64,000 nucleotides of DNA from Phytohabitans suffuscus (GCF_011764565.1 NZ_AP022871.1:9114320-9178319); one strand, 5' to 3'. Shown: positions 11,089-19,745, numbered from the stretch's first letter. Notes: generated by a model not told the origin, from the sequence alone. Numbers and translations: made by a program.

Positions 11089-11110
11089 GACTTCGAGCGG
11101 ACTCGAAGTC
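11089..11110. promoter_or_regulatory. Perfect 9+9 bp inverted repeat, likely operator of the aldo/keto reductase gene
   Basis: GACTTCGAG (11089-11097) and CTCGAAGTC (11102-11110) flank CGGA. The 22-bp dyad lies directly upstream of the aldo/keto reductase start. CTTCGAG/CTCGAAG dyads of this size are characteristic of MerR-family regulated promoters, where the operator sits in an overlong -35/-10 spacer. No MerR gene is adjacent; the only one in the window is at 38342-39727. Confidence 0.55.
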
Positions 11111-11420
11111 AAGCGCCACCCCCGCCGAAGGCTGCGGGCCCGACATCAGCGCCGCCCCGCCGGGAGGACGCGGCCTCGCCGTCAGCGCGGGGCCGGCCAC
11201 GGCCAGCGGGCTCGGCGTCAGCGCCGCCCCGCCGTAGGGCAGCGGCGTCGATATCAGTGCGGGCCGACCGAGGGCTGCGGGGCTCGACGTCCACACGCCG
11301 GCCCCGCCGAAAGGGCGCGGGCTCGACGTCAGGAGCCAGCTTCCGCCGAGGGGTGGGGGCTCGACGTCACGGTGCCGGCGTCGGCCGAGGGGTGCGGGCT
11401 CGACGTCACCGGCTCGGCGT
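11111..11420. repeat. Degenerate 36-39 bp tandem repeat across the 3' end of a membrane-protein gene
   Basis: About eight units containing a GACGTCGAGCCC-like and a CTTCGGCGGGGC-like core (reverse strand) run from next to the operator at 11110, through the intergenic region, across the stop at 11329 and into the last 30 codons of the membrane-protein gene. There they encode a duplicated TSSPHPSA tail. The copies are imperfect, and their spacing is close to a multiple of three. Confidence 0.7.
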
Positions 11421-13506
11421 CCGCGGCCGTCCGCGCTCTCGGCGCCACCGGCGCGACCTTGCGGCGGGCCAGCGGATGGGCGACCGCGGCCGCGCCGGCC
11501 AGGGCGAGCACCGGCATCAGCGCGGTCACCGGGCGCAGGCCGGTGACCGGGTCGGCGGTCAGGGAGAGCACGAGCGCCGCGGCCACCGCCCCGAACGCGA
11601 GCGGCACCGCCGGCTCGTCCCGCCAGACACGCACGCCGACGACCGCGACCAGCGCGACGAGGGCGACGAGGGCGAAGTCGGAGCCGACCGGCACCCAGGC
11701 GAGCACCAGCGCCGGGTCGCCCGCGGCGGTGCTGACGAGGTCGCGGCCGGAGGCGGCCCGCACGCCGAGCGCGACGGCCACGGCGGCGGCGCCGGCCAGC
11801 GGGTACGGCGCCCACGGGTTGCGCGGGCCCCGGTCGAGGCGGCTGGCCCAGGCGGCGAGGGGGCCGGCGACCACGACCCCGGCGTACGGGTCCATCGCCG
11901 TGGCCAGCAGCACCCCGGCGGCGAACCAGAACGGGCCTCCCCGCGGCGCCCGCCCCTGCCAGGGCAGCGCGCAGAGGCCGGCCGCGACCGCGAGGGCGGC
12001 GAAGGGTTCGAGGAAGTCCGGCCGGGCCAGCGCCACCATCACCGACGGCACCAGCATGAACGCGCCGGCGACCAGGCCCCACCGTCCCCACAGGCGGCTG
12101 CCCTGCCAGGCGACGAGCGCCACGGCCGCGCCGTACGCGAGGATCGGCGTCACGCTCTGCGGCCAGCTCGCGACGACCGGGTCGGGCAGGGCGGGGCCGC
12201 TGCCGACCGAGGCATCGCGCACGTTGACGTTGCGGATGACGAGCGACAGCACCACGTACCCGATGCCGAGCGCGACCCACGCGGCGGCCGGCACCCGCCA
12301 CGGCGGCCCGGTCGGCGGGCCCGAGGGCGGTGACTCGGTGGCGGCCGACGGGCGGCGACCGGCCGCGAGGTCGGCGAGGAGGGCGACGGCGGCGAGCACG
12401 TACACCGGGTAGTTCGGGGTGTGGTACCGGAAGATCGAGTCGTCGTTGACGATCAGGTTGAGCGCGAGGGTGGTGCCGATCATGCCGACCACCAGCGCGG
12501 ACAGCTCGCTGCGAAAGCGCCACCCGATGCTCAGCAGCGCGGTCAGCAGCACGGCGGTCAGCACCAGGTCGGTGCGGATGTGGTCCCAGTCGCCGGCGAC
12601 GATGCGCGCGGCGGTCGCCGGGACCGACGCGGCCACCTCGGCGAGCCCGTGCGTGCCGGTGTTGTTCTCGTAGGTGGCGAATGTGGAGAAGCTGCCCGCG
12701 TACGAGGCGGTCATCTGGCCCTGAGCCCAGACGATCACGCCGGTGGCCGCGACGCCGGCCGCGGCGAACGGCGCCCACGCGTTCTTGACCCGCCTGTCAC
12801 GTACCGCGACGACGAGCCAGGCGAGCGCGGTGCCGGCGGTCACCGACACCGCGAACTGTCTGGTGAACAGCCCCAGACCGAGCAGCACCACGAACGCCAC
12901 CACGTCACGCCAGCCGGTGCGGCGGCGCAGCGGCAGCGCGAGCATCGCCGCGGCGCTGAACGCCATCGCCAGCGCCTCGGTGTTGGCGTGCACCGCCCAG
13001 TTGGCGGCGAGCCACGGGGTTATCGCGAGCGTGCCGGCCAGCAGCCCCCACCGCGGCCCGAACATGCGGGCGGCGAGGACGGTGAGGCAGGCGACCCCGG
13101 CCGCGTACGCGACGACGGAGAGCGCCACCATCGACCACGGCCCGAAGACCGCGACGAACGGGGCGGAGAGCAGCCGGGTCATCACCCGCGGGCCGACGGT
13201 CGCGGCGTAGTCGCCGGCGAAGTACATCTGGTAGTTCTCGGCGTGGCACCACGGGAGGCTGGAGGTGGCGCAGTCGATGCCGTCCTTGTCGGCCAGGAAC
13301 TCGACCGTGCGCCGCACCGCCTCCGGCTCGGAGTCGCCGAGCAGGCGGAACGTCCACGCCAGATGGAACGCCGTGTCGGGCCCCCACTGCACCCGGGTCA
13401 CGATCGTCACGTAGGCCGTCGCGACGTACAGGACTCCCAGGAAGACCCAGCCGAGCAGCGGAAGCGACGTGGCCGGACGGCTCGTCACCACACGTCCTCT
13501 CGCCAC
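11329..13506 (-). CDS. Polytopic membrane protein, GT-C glycosyltransferase-like
   Basis: A 725-residue integral membrane protein with about 13 hydrophobic helices. The first helix (LPLLGWVFLGVLYVATAYV) is followed by an extracytoplasmic loop with WGPDTAFHLAWTFRLLGD, and the overall plan of many helices with a short acidic first loop recalls GT-C lipid-linked sugar transferases. I cannot point to a definite DxD catalytic pair, so the enzymatic assignment is tentative. The last 30 residues (two TSSPHPSA units) come from the tandem array that covers the stop codon and are probably not conserved. Confidence 0.7.
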   Translation of the reverse strand: MARGRVVTSRPATSLPLLGWVFLGVLYVATAYVTIVTRVQWGPDTAFHLAWTFRLLGDSEPEAVRRTVEFLADKDGIDCATSSLPWCHAENYQMYFAGDYAATVGPRVMTRLLSAPFVAVFGPWSMVALSVVAYAAGVACLTVLAARMFGPRWGLLAGTLAITPWLAANWAVHANTEALAMAFSAAAMLALPLRRRTGWRDVVAFVVLLGLGLFTRQFAVSVTAGTALAWLVVAVRDRRVKNAWAPFAAAGVAATGVIVWAQGQMTASYAGSFSTFATYENNTGTHGLAEVAASVPATAARIVAGDWDHIRTDLVLTAVLLTALLSIGWRFRSELSALVVGMIGTTLALNLIVNDDSIFRYHTPNYPVYVLAAVALLADLAAGRRPSAATESPPSGPPTGPPWRVPAAAWVALGIGYVVLSLVIRNVNVRDASVGSGPALPDPVVASWPQSVTPILAYGAAVALVAWQGSRLWGRWGLVAGAFMLVPSVMVALARPDFLEPFAALAVAAGLCALPWQGRAPRGGPFWFAAGVLLATAMDPYAGVVVAGPLAAWASRLDRGPRNPWAPYPLAGAAAVAVALGVRAASGRDLVSTAAGDPALVLAWVPVGSDFALVALVALVAVVGVRVWRDEPAVPLAFGAVAAALVLSLTADPVTGLRPVTALMPVLALAGAAAVAHPLARRKVAPVAPRARTAADAEPVTSSPHPSADAGTVTSSPHPSAEAGS

Positions 13507-13584
13507 CTCGACCGCACGACATCAAGCTACCAAGCCGGCCGATCTGCGGAAACGTCAAGGTGACAGGGATGTTTCGCGTCGTCG

Positions 13585-13607
13585 GTCCACAGGTGGCGCC
13601 TGTGGAC
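13585..13607. promoter_or_regulatory. 9-bp inverted repeat between divergent genes
   Basis: GTCCACAGG (13585-13593), TGGCG, then CCTGTGGAC (13599-13607). This perfect dyad lies between the start of the membrane-protein gene (13506, reverse) and the start at 13698 (forward). It could be an operator serving either promoter. It also contains the GTCCACAG word that is frequent all over this window, so it may simply reflect that bias. Confidence 0.35.
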
Positions 13608-13697
13608 AACCTCCTTGGCAGGACACCGGCAGCGCCGTGGTCATGCGATCACATGGAGTAGCGCCTAGTCGGGCCGTCCTGTTGGTAGCGTGCCGCC

Positions 13698-14117
13698 GTG
13701 GGGTTCGAGGACCTGATGGAGCACGTGGCCCGCGGCTTCGAGCTGATCGGCGTCGCGGTGCTGGTGACCGGCCTCGTGTGGTCGGTCGCCGTGGCGGTCC
13801 GGCTGTGGCGCGGCGCCGGCGGCCGCCGGGCGTACCAGGCGCTGCGCGAGCTCTTCGGCGGCGCGCTGCTGCTCGGCCTGGAGGTGCTCGTCGCCGCCGA
13901 CCTCATCCGTACCGTGGCGGTCGCCCCGACTTTGGAGGGCGTGGCGGTGCTGGGGCTGATCGTGCTGATCCGGACGTTCCTCAGCTTTTCGCTCCAGGTC
14001 GAGATCGAGGGTGTACCCCCGTGGCGCCGCGCCCTGACCAGCGGCGCGACCGTGCTGTCGCGGGCCGCGGCGCCCGCCCACTCCCCGTCCCCCGGCGCGG
14101 CCAAGCATTCCGATTGA
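13698..14117 (+). CDS. DUF1622-family membrane protein
   Basis: A 139-residue protein with three hydrophobic segments: FELIGVAVLVTGLVWSVAVAV (residues 14-34), LFGGALLLGLEVLVAADLIR (about 52-71) and VAVLGLIVLIRTFLSFSLQVEIEG (about 82-105). The EVLVAADLIR-TV and RTFLSFSLQVEIEG segments are the signature of DUF1622 proteins, small inner-membrane proteins of unknown function. GTG 13698 is the only start that keeps the first helix with a short leader. The Ala/Pro/Ser-rich tail is probably cytosolic. Confidence 0.82.
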   Translation: MGFEDLMEHVARGFELIGVAVLVTGLVWSVAVAVRLWRGAGGRRAYQALRELFGGALLLGLEVLVAADLIRTVAVAPTLEGVAVLGLIVLIRTFLSFSLQVEIEGVPPWRRALTSGATVLSRAAAPAHSPSPGAAKHSD

Positions 14118-14129
14118 CGGTATATACCG
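14118..14129. promoter_or_regulatory. CGGTATATACCG palindrome, putative PadR operator
   Basis: A perfect 12-bp palindrome overlaps a TTGACG -35-like box (14114-14119), with a -10-like TACCTT 18 nt on (14138-14143). It sits 20 bp before the PadR start. PadR proteins usually repress their own operon through a palindromic site that overlaps the promoter, so this is a good autoregulatory operator candidate. Confidence 0.5.
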
Positions 14130-14149
14130 ACCGCCGGTACCTTGTGGAT

Positions 14150-14485
14150 ATGGCGATGCAGGAGCCGACGTTCTTCATTCTGACCGCGCTGGCGGAGGAG
14201 CCGCTGCACGGATACGGCGTGATGCGCGCGGTGGGCGACCTCTCCGGCGGCCGGCTGGCGCTGCGCGCCGGCACGCTCTACGCGGCGCTCGACCGGCTCA
14301 CCGAGGACGGGCTGCTCACCGTCGACCGCGAGGAGGCGGTCGAGGGCCGGCTGCGACGGTACTACCGGCTGACCGACGACGGCGCCGCGGCGCTGGAGCG
14401 CGAGGTGGCCCGCCTGCGGGCGAACGCGTCGCTGGCCGCCGGCAAGCTGCGCCGGGCGGGCTTCGCGTTCGGCGCGATCGGCTGA
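14150..14485 (+). CDS. PadR-family transcriptional regulator
   Basis: A 111-residue protein made only of the PadR winged helix: FFILTALAEEPLHGYGVMRAV, LALRAGTLYAALDRLTEDGLL, and RRYYRLTDDGAAALEREVARL. The GTLYaaLdRL recognition helix and YYRLTDDG wing are diagnostic. ATG 14150 is preceded by a possible GTG six bases upstream in frame. The next gene, a membrane protein, starts four bases after the stop, so the two are one operon. In actinomycetes such PadR/membrane-protein pairs are common, the membrane partner being the likely regulated target. Confidence 0.88.
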   Translation: MAMQEPTFFILTALAEEPLHGYGVMRAVGDLSGGRLALRAGTLYAALDRLTEDGLLTVDREEAVEGRLRRYYRLTDDGAAALEREVARLRANASLAAGKLRRAGFAFGAIG

Positions 14486-14489
14486 CCCG

Positions 14490-15902
14490 GTGGAGACGGA
14501 CCGCGCCCTGGAGCGCGCGTACCGGCGGCTGCTGCTCGCCTACCCCCGCCGCTACCGGCGCGAGCGCGGCGCCGAGATCCTGACCACGCTGCTCGACGCC
14601 GCCCGGCCCGGCCAGCGCCGGCCCGCGCCGCGCGACACCGTCGACCTGCTGCAGGGCGGCCTGCGCCGCCGGCTCGCCGTGCCCCGCGGCCCGCTCCCGG
14701 CGGCGGCCGCGACCGTGGTGGCGCTGCTGGCCGCCGTCGCCGCCGCGGCCGGCGCCGGCCTGGCGACCTGGCGCGCGGCCGCACCCGAACCGGACCCGGC
14801 GGCGGCCCGCGCGGTGGTCGGGGTCGCGATCCCGCTGCCGCCCGCCGGCGACCCCGTCCGCTACGAACGCCCGCTGGACCTGGCCGGCGACCGCGTGTCC
14901 GACCCGGCGCCGTCGTGGTTGGGCTTCACCTTCGCGGTACCGCCGGACGCGGTCACCGCCGAGGTGCCCGCCGCCCGCGAGCGCCTGGTCGCGGCCGGCT
15001 GGTCGGCCACGCCCGTCCGGGACGACCGCGGCCTGCTCTCCTTCTGGGCGGCCCGGGGCGACCACGCCGTCCAGATCGGCGGCTATCCAGGCGATCCCGG
15101 CGCGGCCGAGCCGCTCTGGGCCAACGTGCACGGCCGCGCCGCCGGCTGGTTCACGCCGGTGGTCCTGGCCGGGGCCGCCGCCGGTACCCTGGCCGGCTGG
15201 CTCGCCGCGGGATGGGCGCTGCGCCGCGCCCGCCACCCGGACGGCGGCCTGCGCCCCGCGGTCGTCGCCTTCGGCGGTCTGGGCGTGCTGGCCGGCGTCC
15301 CGGTGCTGCTCTCCGCGACCTACCACGGCGTGGCCGCCGCCACGACCGGCGGATGGTCCACGATGGACGCCCTGTTTCCGGCGGCCGCGCTGCTCGCCGT
15401 CCAGCCGCTGTGCCTGTTCGCCGGCGCGTGGCTGCTGGTGACGGCGCTCGCCGCGGCCCTGCCACCCGCCCGCGGCGTCCACCCCTGGCGCCTCGGCCTG
15501 TGGACGGCCGCCGCCGCCCACCTGGCGTTCGCCGCCGCGTGGTGCCTGGTCGTCGCCCTCTACCTGGCCCGGCTGGCCACGAACGGCGGCGACCGCCAGG
15601 GCATGCTCGGCGGCGCCTACGACCCGAAGGACCTGGTCCCGTTCGGCTTCGGCTCGACGAACCCGTTCACCTGGGCGTACGACCTGCTGAGCCTGCTGTT
15701 CGTGCTCGGCTTCCTGGCCAGCCCCGGCCTGCTCGGCCTCTCGGTGCCACTGCTGGTGGCCAGCCGCCGCGCCCCGACCGCCGCGCTGGCCGGCCGCACG
15801 GCGTGGCGCGTCCTGCTCGTCGCGGCCGTGACCGCGCTGGCCCTGCCGCTGGCCATGGCGACACCGCTGGGCCGCGACGCCCTGACGTGGTGGCTCGACT
15901 GA
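14490..15902 (+). CDS. Membrane protein co-transcribed with PadR regulator
   Basis: A 470-residue protein. The N-terminus is a basic cytosolic segment of the type LERAYRRLLLAYPRRYRRERG...EILTTLLDA, common in PadR-linked membrane proteins. One helix (about residues 72-94) leads to an extracytoplasmic domain (about 95-215). Seven or so further helices follow, including TPVVLAGAAAGTLAGWLAAGW and LAFAAAWCLVVALYLARL. The GTG start lies four bases after the PadR stop. The function is unknown; no transport or enzymatic motif is evident. Confidence 0.8.
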   Translation: METDRALERAYRRLLLAYPRRYRRERGAEILTTLLDAARPGQRRPAPRDTVDLLQGGLRRRLAVPRGPLPAAAATVVALLAAVAAAAGAGLATWRAAAPEPDPAAARAVVGVAIPLPPAGDPVRYERPLDLAGDRVSDPAPSWLGFTFAVPPDAVTAEVPAARERLVAAGWSATPVRDDRGLLSFWAARGDHAVQIGGYPGDPGAAEPLWANVHGRAAGWFTPVVLAGAAAGTLAGWLAAGWALRRARHPDGGLRPAVVAFGGLGVLAGVPVLLSATYHGVAAATTGGWSTMDALFPAAALLAVQPLCLFAGAWLLVTALAAALPPARGVHPWRLGLWTAAAAHLAFAAAWCLVVALYLARLATNGGDRQGMLGGAYDPKDLVPFGFGSTNPFTWAYDLLSLLFVLGFLASPGLLGLSVPLLVASRRAPTAALAGRTAWRVLLVAAVTALALPLAMATPLGRDALTWWLD

Positions 15903-16019
15903 CGGCCGCCGCCGGCTTCGAACCCGGACACCGCCCCGCTCGCGCCGGAACGGTCCCACCGCGCGGCTCCCCGTCCGGAGGCTGGACCGCCGACGTGGCC
16001 CGGTCGGCCATCTGACATC

Positions 16020-16634
16020 GTGGCGTGGATGACGGCGCACCGCTTTCTGCACCTGGCTCGCCACGGCGACGCGGTCGACGACGGCGACCTCAGCGAGGCC
16101 GGCCGCGAGCAGGCCACGCGACTGGGACGGCGCCTGGCCCGCCTGCCCATCGCGGCCGTCCACCATGGACCGTTGCCGCGCGCGGCGCAGACCGCGGCGC
16201 TGGTGGCCGAGCACCTGCCCGGCGTGCCGGTGCGGGCCGCCGAGGAGGTCGGGGACTACGTACCGCCGGTGCCCGACCCGAGCGCGCTGCCCGAGCCGTA
16301 CGCCCGCTTCCTCGCCGAGGTCCCGCCGGCCGAGTACGAGCGGGGTGCACGCCTGGCCGCCGCCGCGATCGCCCGGCACGCGGGCCCGGGGGACGCGTCG
16401 CACGAACTTGTCATCACCCACAGCTTCACGGTCGCGTGGTTCGTGCGGCACGCGCTGGACGCCCCGCGGGCGCGGTGGCTCGGCCTCAACGCGGCCAACA
16501 CCGGCCTCACGACGATCCTGTACCGCGCCGACCGGCCGCCGGCGCTGGTCGCGTTCAACGACCTGAGCCACCTACCGGAGCGACTGCGGTGGACCGGCTT
16601 CCCGGCCGAGGTGCGCGCCGCCCTCGGTGCCTGA
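16020..16634 (+). CDS. Histidine phosphatase superfamily protein
   Basis: A 204-residue protein with the RHG motif LARHGDAVDDGDLSEAG at residues 13-29 and the second catalytic histidine in ELVITHSFTVAWFVRH. These are the phosphohistidine nucleophile and proton-donor region of the phosphoglycerate-mutase-like superfamily. The Arg pair and HHGPLPRAAQTA segment also match. Substrates in this superfamily range from sugar phosphates to SixA phosphohistidine; nothing here narrows it. GTG 16020 and ATG 16029 are both possible starts. Confidence 0.87.
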   Translation: MAWMTAHRFLHLARHGDAVDDGDLSEAGREQATRLGRRLARLPIAAVHHGPLPRAAQTAALVAEHLPGVPVRAAEEVGDYVPPVPDPSALPEPYARFLAEVPPAEYERGARLAAAAIARHAGPGDASHELVITHSFTVAWFVRHALDAPRARWLGLNAANTGLTTILYRADRPPALVAFNDLSHLPERLRWTGFPAEVRAALGA

Positions 16635-16739
16635 CCCGCCGCGCCCCGACGGCGTCCGGGTCGGCGGTGCCGGGCCCGTCACCGGCCCGCGTCCACGGTG
16701 AGGCGCGTAGCTGGAAGGCCCTTGTGGTGTGATGGCCGG

Positions 16740-17288
16740 GTGACCGCTCCAGCCTCGTACCAGGTGGCCGCCGAGCAGGCCGCCGGCGGCTCCCTGTCCG
16801 CCGCGATCGCGCTCGTCCTGGCCACCATGACCATCGGCGCCATGACCGGCGTCTTCGGCCTGTTCGCGAACACGATCATGCCTGGCCTGGGCAAAACGGA
16901 CGATCGCACCTTCGTCAGGGCGTTCCAGCAGATCGACCGCGCGATCGTCAACCCGCTGTTCATGGCCCTCTTCTTCGGCGCGCTCGTCCTCACCGGGCTG
17001 GCCGGGGCGCTGCACCTCGACGCCGCCGGCCGGCGCACGCTGCCGTGGATCGCGATCGCGTTCGTGCTGTACCTGGTCGTCGTGGTCGTCACGGTGGCGG
17101 TGAACGTGCCGCTCAACGACACGATCAAGTCGGCCGGCGACCCCGACCGGATCGACGACCTGGCCCGGGTGCGCCGCGAGTTCCGCGAGGACCGGTGGCG
17201 GGCGTTCAACTGGGTCCGCGTCGTGCTGACCACGAGCGCGTTCGCGCTGCTCTGCGTCGCGCTGCTCGTCCATAGCCGCCCGCGCTGA
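16740..17288 (+). CDS. DUF1772-family membrane protein
   Basis: A 182-residue protein with four hydrophobic segments: AIALVLATMTIGAMTGVFGLFANTIMP, NPLFMALFFGALVLTGLAGAL, TLPWIAIAFVLYLVVVVVTVAVNVPLN and VRVVLTTSAFALLCVALLVH. The NVPLND(T) motif after the third helix and FRAFNW-type segment are typical of DUF1772, a family that includes fungal anthrone oxygenases and many uncharacterised bacterial proteins. GTG 16740 is chosen over an upstream in-frame start because the added residues are not hydrophobic or conserved-looking. The gene is convergent with the cupin gene. Confidence 0.82.
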   Translation: MTAPASYQVAAEQAAGGSLSAAIALVLATMTIGAMTGVFGLFANTIMPGLGKTDDRTFVRAFQQIDRAIVNPLFMALFFGALVLTGLAGALHLDAAGRRTLPWIAIAFVLYLVVVVVTVAVNVPLNDTIKSAGDPDRIDDLARVRREFREDRWRAFNWVRVVLTTSAFALLCVALLVHSRPR

Positions 17289-17317
17289 CCTCCACAGCCG
17301 CCCGCGCTGACCGTCCT

Positions 17318-17653
17318 TCAGGTCTGGCGCCGCGTGTACTCGGCGGGTCCGAAGAACACCAGCACGGTCAGGTCCTCGGCGATGTCGGTGAAGCGGTGCT
17401 CCTCCCCCGCCGGCACGAACACCACCGATCCGGGGCCGACGTCCACCGTTCCTGAGGCCGCCGTCAGTTTCGCGCGGCCGGACGCGACGACGTACACCTC
17501 GTCCTCGGTGTGCGGAAGCTGCGTGTCCTTCCCACCGACCGGGACGCAGTACGTGCCGACGCTCAGGTCGGGCACGCGCAGCTCCTCGGTGTACCGCCGC
17601 CCCTCGCCCTGCCCGGGTGGGGTGAAGCGGCCCGCGTTCGTCAGCACTCGCAT
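17318..17653 (-). CDS. Cupin-domain protein
   Basis: A 111-residue single-domain cupin. Motif 1 is LPHTEDEVYVVASGRAKL and motif 2 GPGSVVFVPAGEEHRFTDI, giving a His/Glu/His metal set in a beta-barrel. Small cupins of this kind include isomerases, dioxygenases and sensor domains; there is no clue to which. ATG 17653 begins MRVLTNAGRFTPPGQGEG. Confidence 0.85.
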   Translation of the reverse strand: MRVLTNAGRFTPPGQGEGRRYTEELRVPDLSVGTYCVPVGGKDTQLPHTEDEVYVVASGRAKLTAASGTVDVGPGSVVFVPAGEEHRFTDIAEDLTVLVFFGPAEYTRRQT

Positions 17654-17689
17654 GCGCCGAGGCTAACGGAGCGTGCGCCGAGCCCGACG

Positions 17690-17858
17690 CGGCTCGCGCC
17701 GAGCCCGATGACGCTTTGCGCCGGGCCCGACGGCGCTAGCCCGACGGCGCTTTGTGCCGGGCCCCGGCGGCGCTTTGTGCCGGGCCCGACGGTGCTAGCC
17801 CGGCGGCGCTTTGTGCCGAGCCCGACCGCGCTAGCCCGGCAGCGCTTGTGCCCGGGGC
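17690..17858. repeat. Degenerate tandem repeat between cupin and GNAT genes
   Basis: Alternating GCGCTTTGTGCCGGGCCCGA and GCTAGCCCGACG elements (copies at about 17712, 17749, 17771, 17807; 17736, 17794, 17831) fill almost the whole 256-bp gap between divergent genes. The unit is unlike that of any other array in the window. Confidence 0.7.
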
Positions 17859-17909
17859 CGACGGAAATGGGTCGCGGGACAGCCCGGGTCGGCGGCTAGG
17901 GTCAGTGCC

Positions 17910-18404
17910 GTGGTGGAGTTGGTCGAGGTGGGTCCGGAAGACTGGCGGGTCTGGCGCGAGCTGCGGCTCAGGGCGCTGGCCGAGGCGCCGTACGCGTTCA
18001 AGAGCGCCCTGGCCGAGTGGCAGGGTGACGGCGACCGCGAGCAGCGGTGGCGCGACCGGCTCGCGATCCCCGGGTCGTACAACGTCGTCGCGCTCGTCGA
18101 CGGCCAGCCGGTGGGGATGGCCAGCGGTTTTCCCGAGGACGACCCGGACGTGGTCTGGCTGCACTCGATGTGGGTCGACCCGGCCAGGCGCGGCAAGGGC
18201 GTCGGCGACCGCCTCGTCGCGGCGGTCGTGGCCTGGGCGGCGAGGTCCGGCGCGCGCGCGATGATGCTCGGCGTGGTCGAGGGCAACACCAGCGCCGAGG
18301 CGCTCTACGCCCGCCACGGCTTCTCGTACACGGGTGAGGTCAACGGGATGATGCCCGACGGCGTTCGCCGGGACCTGGCGATGGCCCGCCCGCTCGGCGC
18401 CTAG
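17910..18404 (+). CDS. GNAT-family N-acetyltransferase
   Basis: A 164-residue acetyl-CoA-dependent acyltransferase. The core is complete: RELRLRALAEAPYAF near the start, beta-4 WLHSMWVDPARRGKGVGDRL carrying the Q/RxxGxG/A acetyl-CoA loop as RRGKGVG (about residues 92-98), and the C-terminal NTSAEALYARHGFSYTGE. The acceptor substrate is unknown. It is preceded by the repeat array at 17690-17858. Confidence 0.88.
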   Translation: MVELVEVGPEDWRVWRELRLRALAEAPYAFKSALAEWQGDGDREQRWRDRLAIPGSYNVVALVDGQPVGMASGFPEDDPDVVWLHSMWVDPARRGKGVGDRLVAAVVAWAARSGARAMMLGVVEGNTSAEALYARHGFSYTGEVNGMMPDGVRRDLAMARPLGA

Positions 18405-18411
18405 GGTCTGT

Positions 18412-18592
18412 ATCAGGCGGAGCCACGGGTCCAGGCGGAGCCACGGTCCAGGCCCCGGCGCGACCCGGCTCCAGGCGGCGTCGCCTGGGGCGTGGCGCTG
18501 CCCGGCTCCAGGCGGTTGTCCGGGCCCGGCGCGGCCCGGCTCCCAAGCTGTGTTTGGGCCCGGCGCGGCCCTGCGAGGAACCTGATACCGGC
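18412..18592. repeat. Degenerate tandem repeat between GNAT and methyltransferase genes
   Basis: The region has two to three copies of CAGGCGGAGCCACGG-type units, followed by about four copies of a GGGCCCGGCGCGGCCCGGCTC-like unit. It fills the 200-bp gap and stops just short of the next gene's start. Confidence 0.6.
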
Positions 18593-18607
18593 CCTAGGGT
18601 GGTGGGC

Positions 18608-19402
18608 GTGGCACGCGAGGTGTGGGCGCGCGGAGACGCGTACGAGGCGTATGTCGGCCGGTGGAGCCGGCGGGTGGCGGCGGAGTTCGTGCGGTGGCTG
18701 GACGTGCCGGCGGGACGGCGGTGGCTCGACGTGGGGTGCGGCACCGGCGCGCTCAGCGCGACCGTGCTGACGCTGACCGATCCGGCCGAGGTGACCGGCG
18801 TCGACCCGTCGGAGGGGTTCCTGGCCATGGCGCACGCCGAGGTCGCCGACCCGCGTGTGTCCTTCTTGACCGGTGACGCGCGCGTCCTTCCGCTGCCGGA
18901 CGGCCGGTTCGACGCGGTGGTCAGCGGCCTGGCGCTCAACTTCGTACCTGAGCCCGGGCAGGCGGCCGCCGAGTTCGTGCGGGTCGCCGCGCCCGGCGCG
19001 GTCGTCGCCGCGTACGTGTGGGACTACGCCGAGGGAATGGAGCTGATGCGCCACTTCTGGGACGCGGCGGCCGCGCTCGACCCGGCCAGTGCGGAGCTCG
19101 ACGAGGGGCGCCGCTTCCCGATCTGCCGGCCAGGTCCCCTGCGTGCACTGTGGACGGACGCGGGCCTGGTCGACGTCTCCGTCGGGCCGATCGACATCCC
19201 GACGGTGTTCACCGGCTTCGAGGACTACTGGGAGCCGTTCCTGGGCGGGCAGGGGGCCGCGCCCGCGTACACGGTCTCGCTCGGCGAGGAGGGCGCCGCC
19301 GTGCGCGACCTGCTCCGCGACCGCCTACCGTCCAATCCGGACGGCGCCATCGAGCTCTCCGCCCGCGCCTGGGCGGTCCGCGGCTACGTGCAGGGCGCGT
19401 AG
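18608..19402 (+). CDS. Class I SAM-dependent methyltransferase
   Basis: A 264-residue protein with the Rossmann methyltransferase signature: RRWLDVGCGTGALSATVL (motif I), VTGVDPSEGFLAMA (motif II acidic residue), and FDAVVSGLALNFVPEPGQAAAEF (motif IV/post-IV). It resembles the UbiE/Methyltransf_11 group. The acceptor is not identifiable. GTG 18608 gives AREVWARGDAYEAYVGRW, the conserved opening; GTG 18599 would add three residues. Confidence 0.87.
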   Translation: MAREVWARGDAYEAYVGRWSRRVAAEFVRWLDVPAGRRWLDVGCGTGALSATVLTLTDPAEVTGVDPSEGFLAMAHAEVADPRVSFLTGDARVLPLPDGRFDAVVSGLALNFVPEPGQAAAEFVRVAAPGAVVAAYVWDYAEGMELMRHFWDAAAALDPASAELDEGRRFPICRPGPLRALWTDAGLVDVSVGPIDIPTVFTGFEDYWEPFLGGQGAAPAYTVSLGEEGAAVRDLLRDRLPSNPDGAIELSARAWAVRGYVQGA

Positions 19403-19745
19403 GCGCGGCGCGGCCGCGGCTGCCTCCAGGCGCTTGAGGGCAACGCTGCCCCGGCCGAACACGACGGTCGGTGAGCTGCTGGCCTACCACGGCGGGAAAC
19501 CCGAACGAGAACACCGATCCGGCCACCAGGCGACGGCTCAGGCTGTCCGGATGCGGCCAGGTGGCGATGGCGTGCGTACGCGACGGGAGCGGCGACGCAC
19601 CCGGCGGCCCAGCCACGGCGGCCATCACCGGCGAACCGCCGCGGCGGGCAGCCCGGCCGCGAGGGCCAGCGGCAGGACCGTCTCCGCTCGTCCTGAGTCG
19701 CCACTCGGCGCAGACGTCGGAGCCGGCGTACGCGAACGGGCGCCG
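19403..19745. other. 343-bp gap without a recognisable gene
   Basis: Several frames stay open here, but their translations are Arg/Pro/Ala-rich and lack any family resemblance, start-site context or third-position pattern. I see no tandem repeats, RNA fold or strong hairpin. It separates a forward methyltransferase gene from a reverse reductase gene, so it may hold only terminators. Confidence 0.5.

Noticed and set aside
15915..15935. GGCTTCGAACCCGG resembling a tRNA T-arm
   Set aside because: No acceptor stem, anticodon arm or CCA-compatible end could be built around it; only the TTCGAA word matches.
19403..19745. Small open frames on both strands between methyltransferase and reductase genes
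   Set aside because: Translations have no family character and no ribosome-binding sites; they overlap one another without codon bias.
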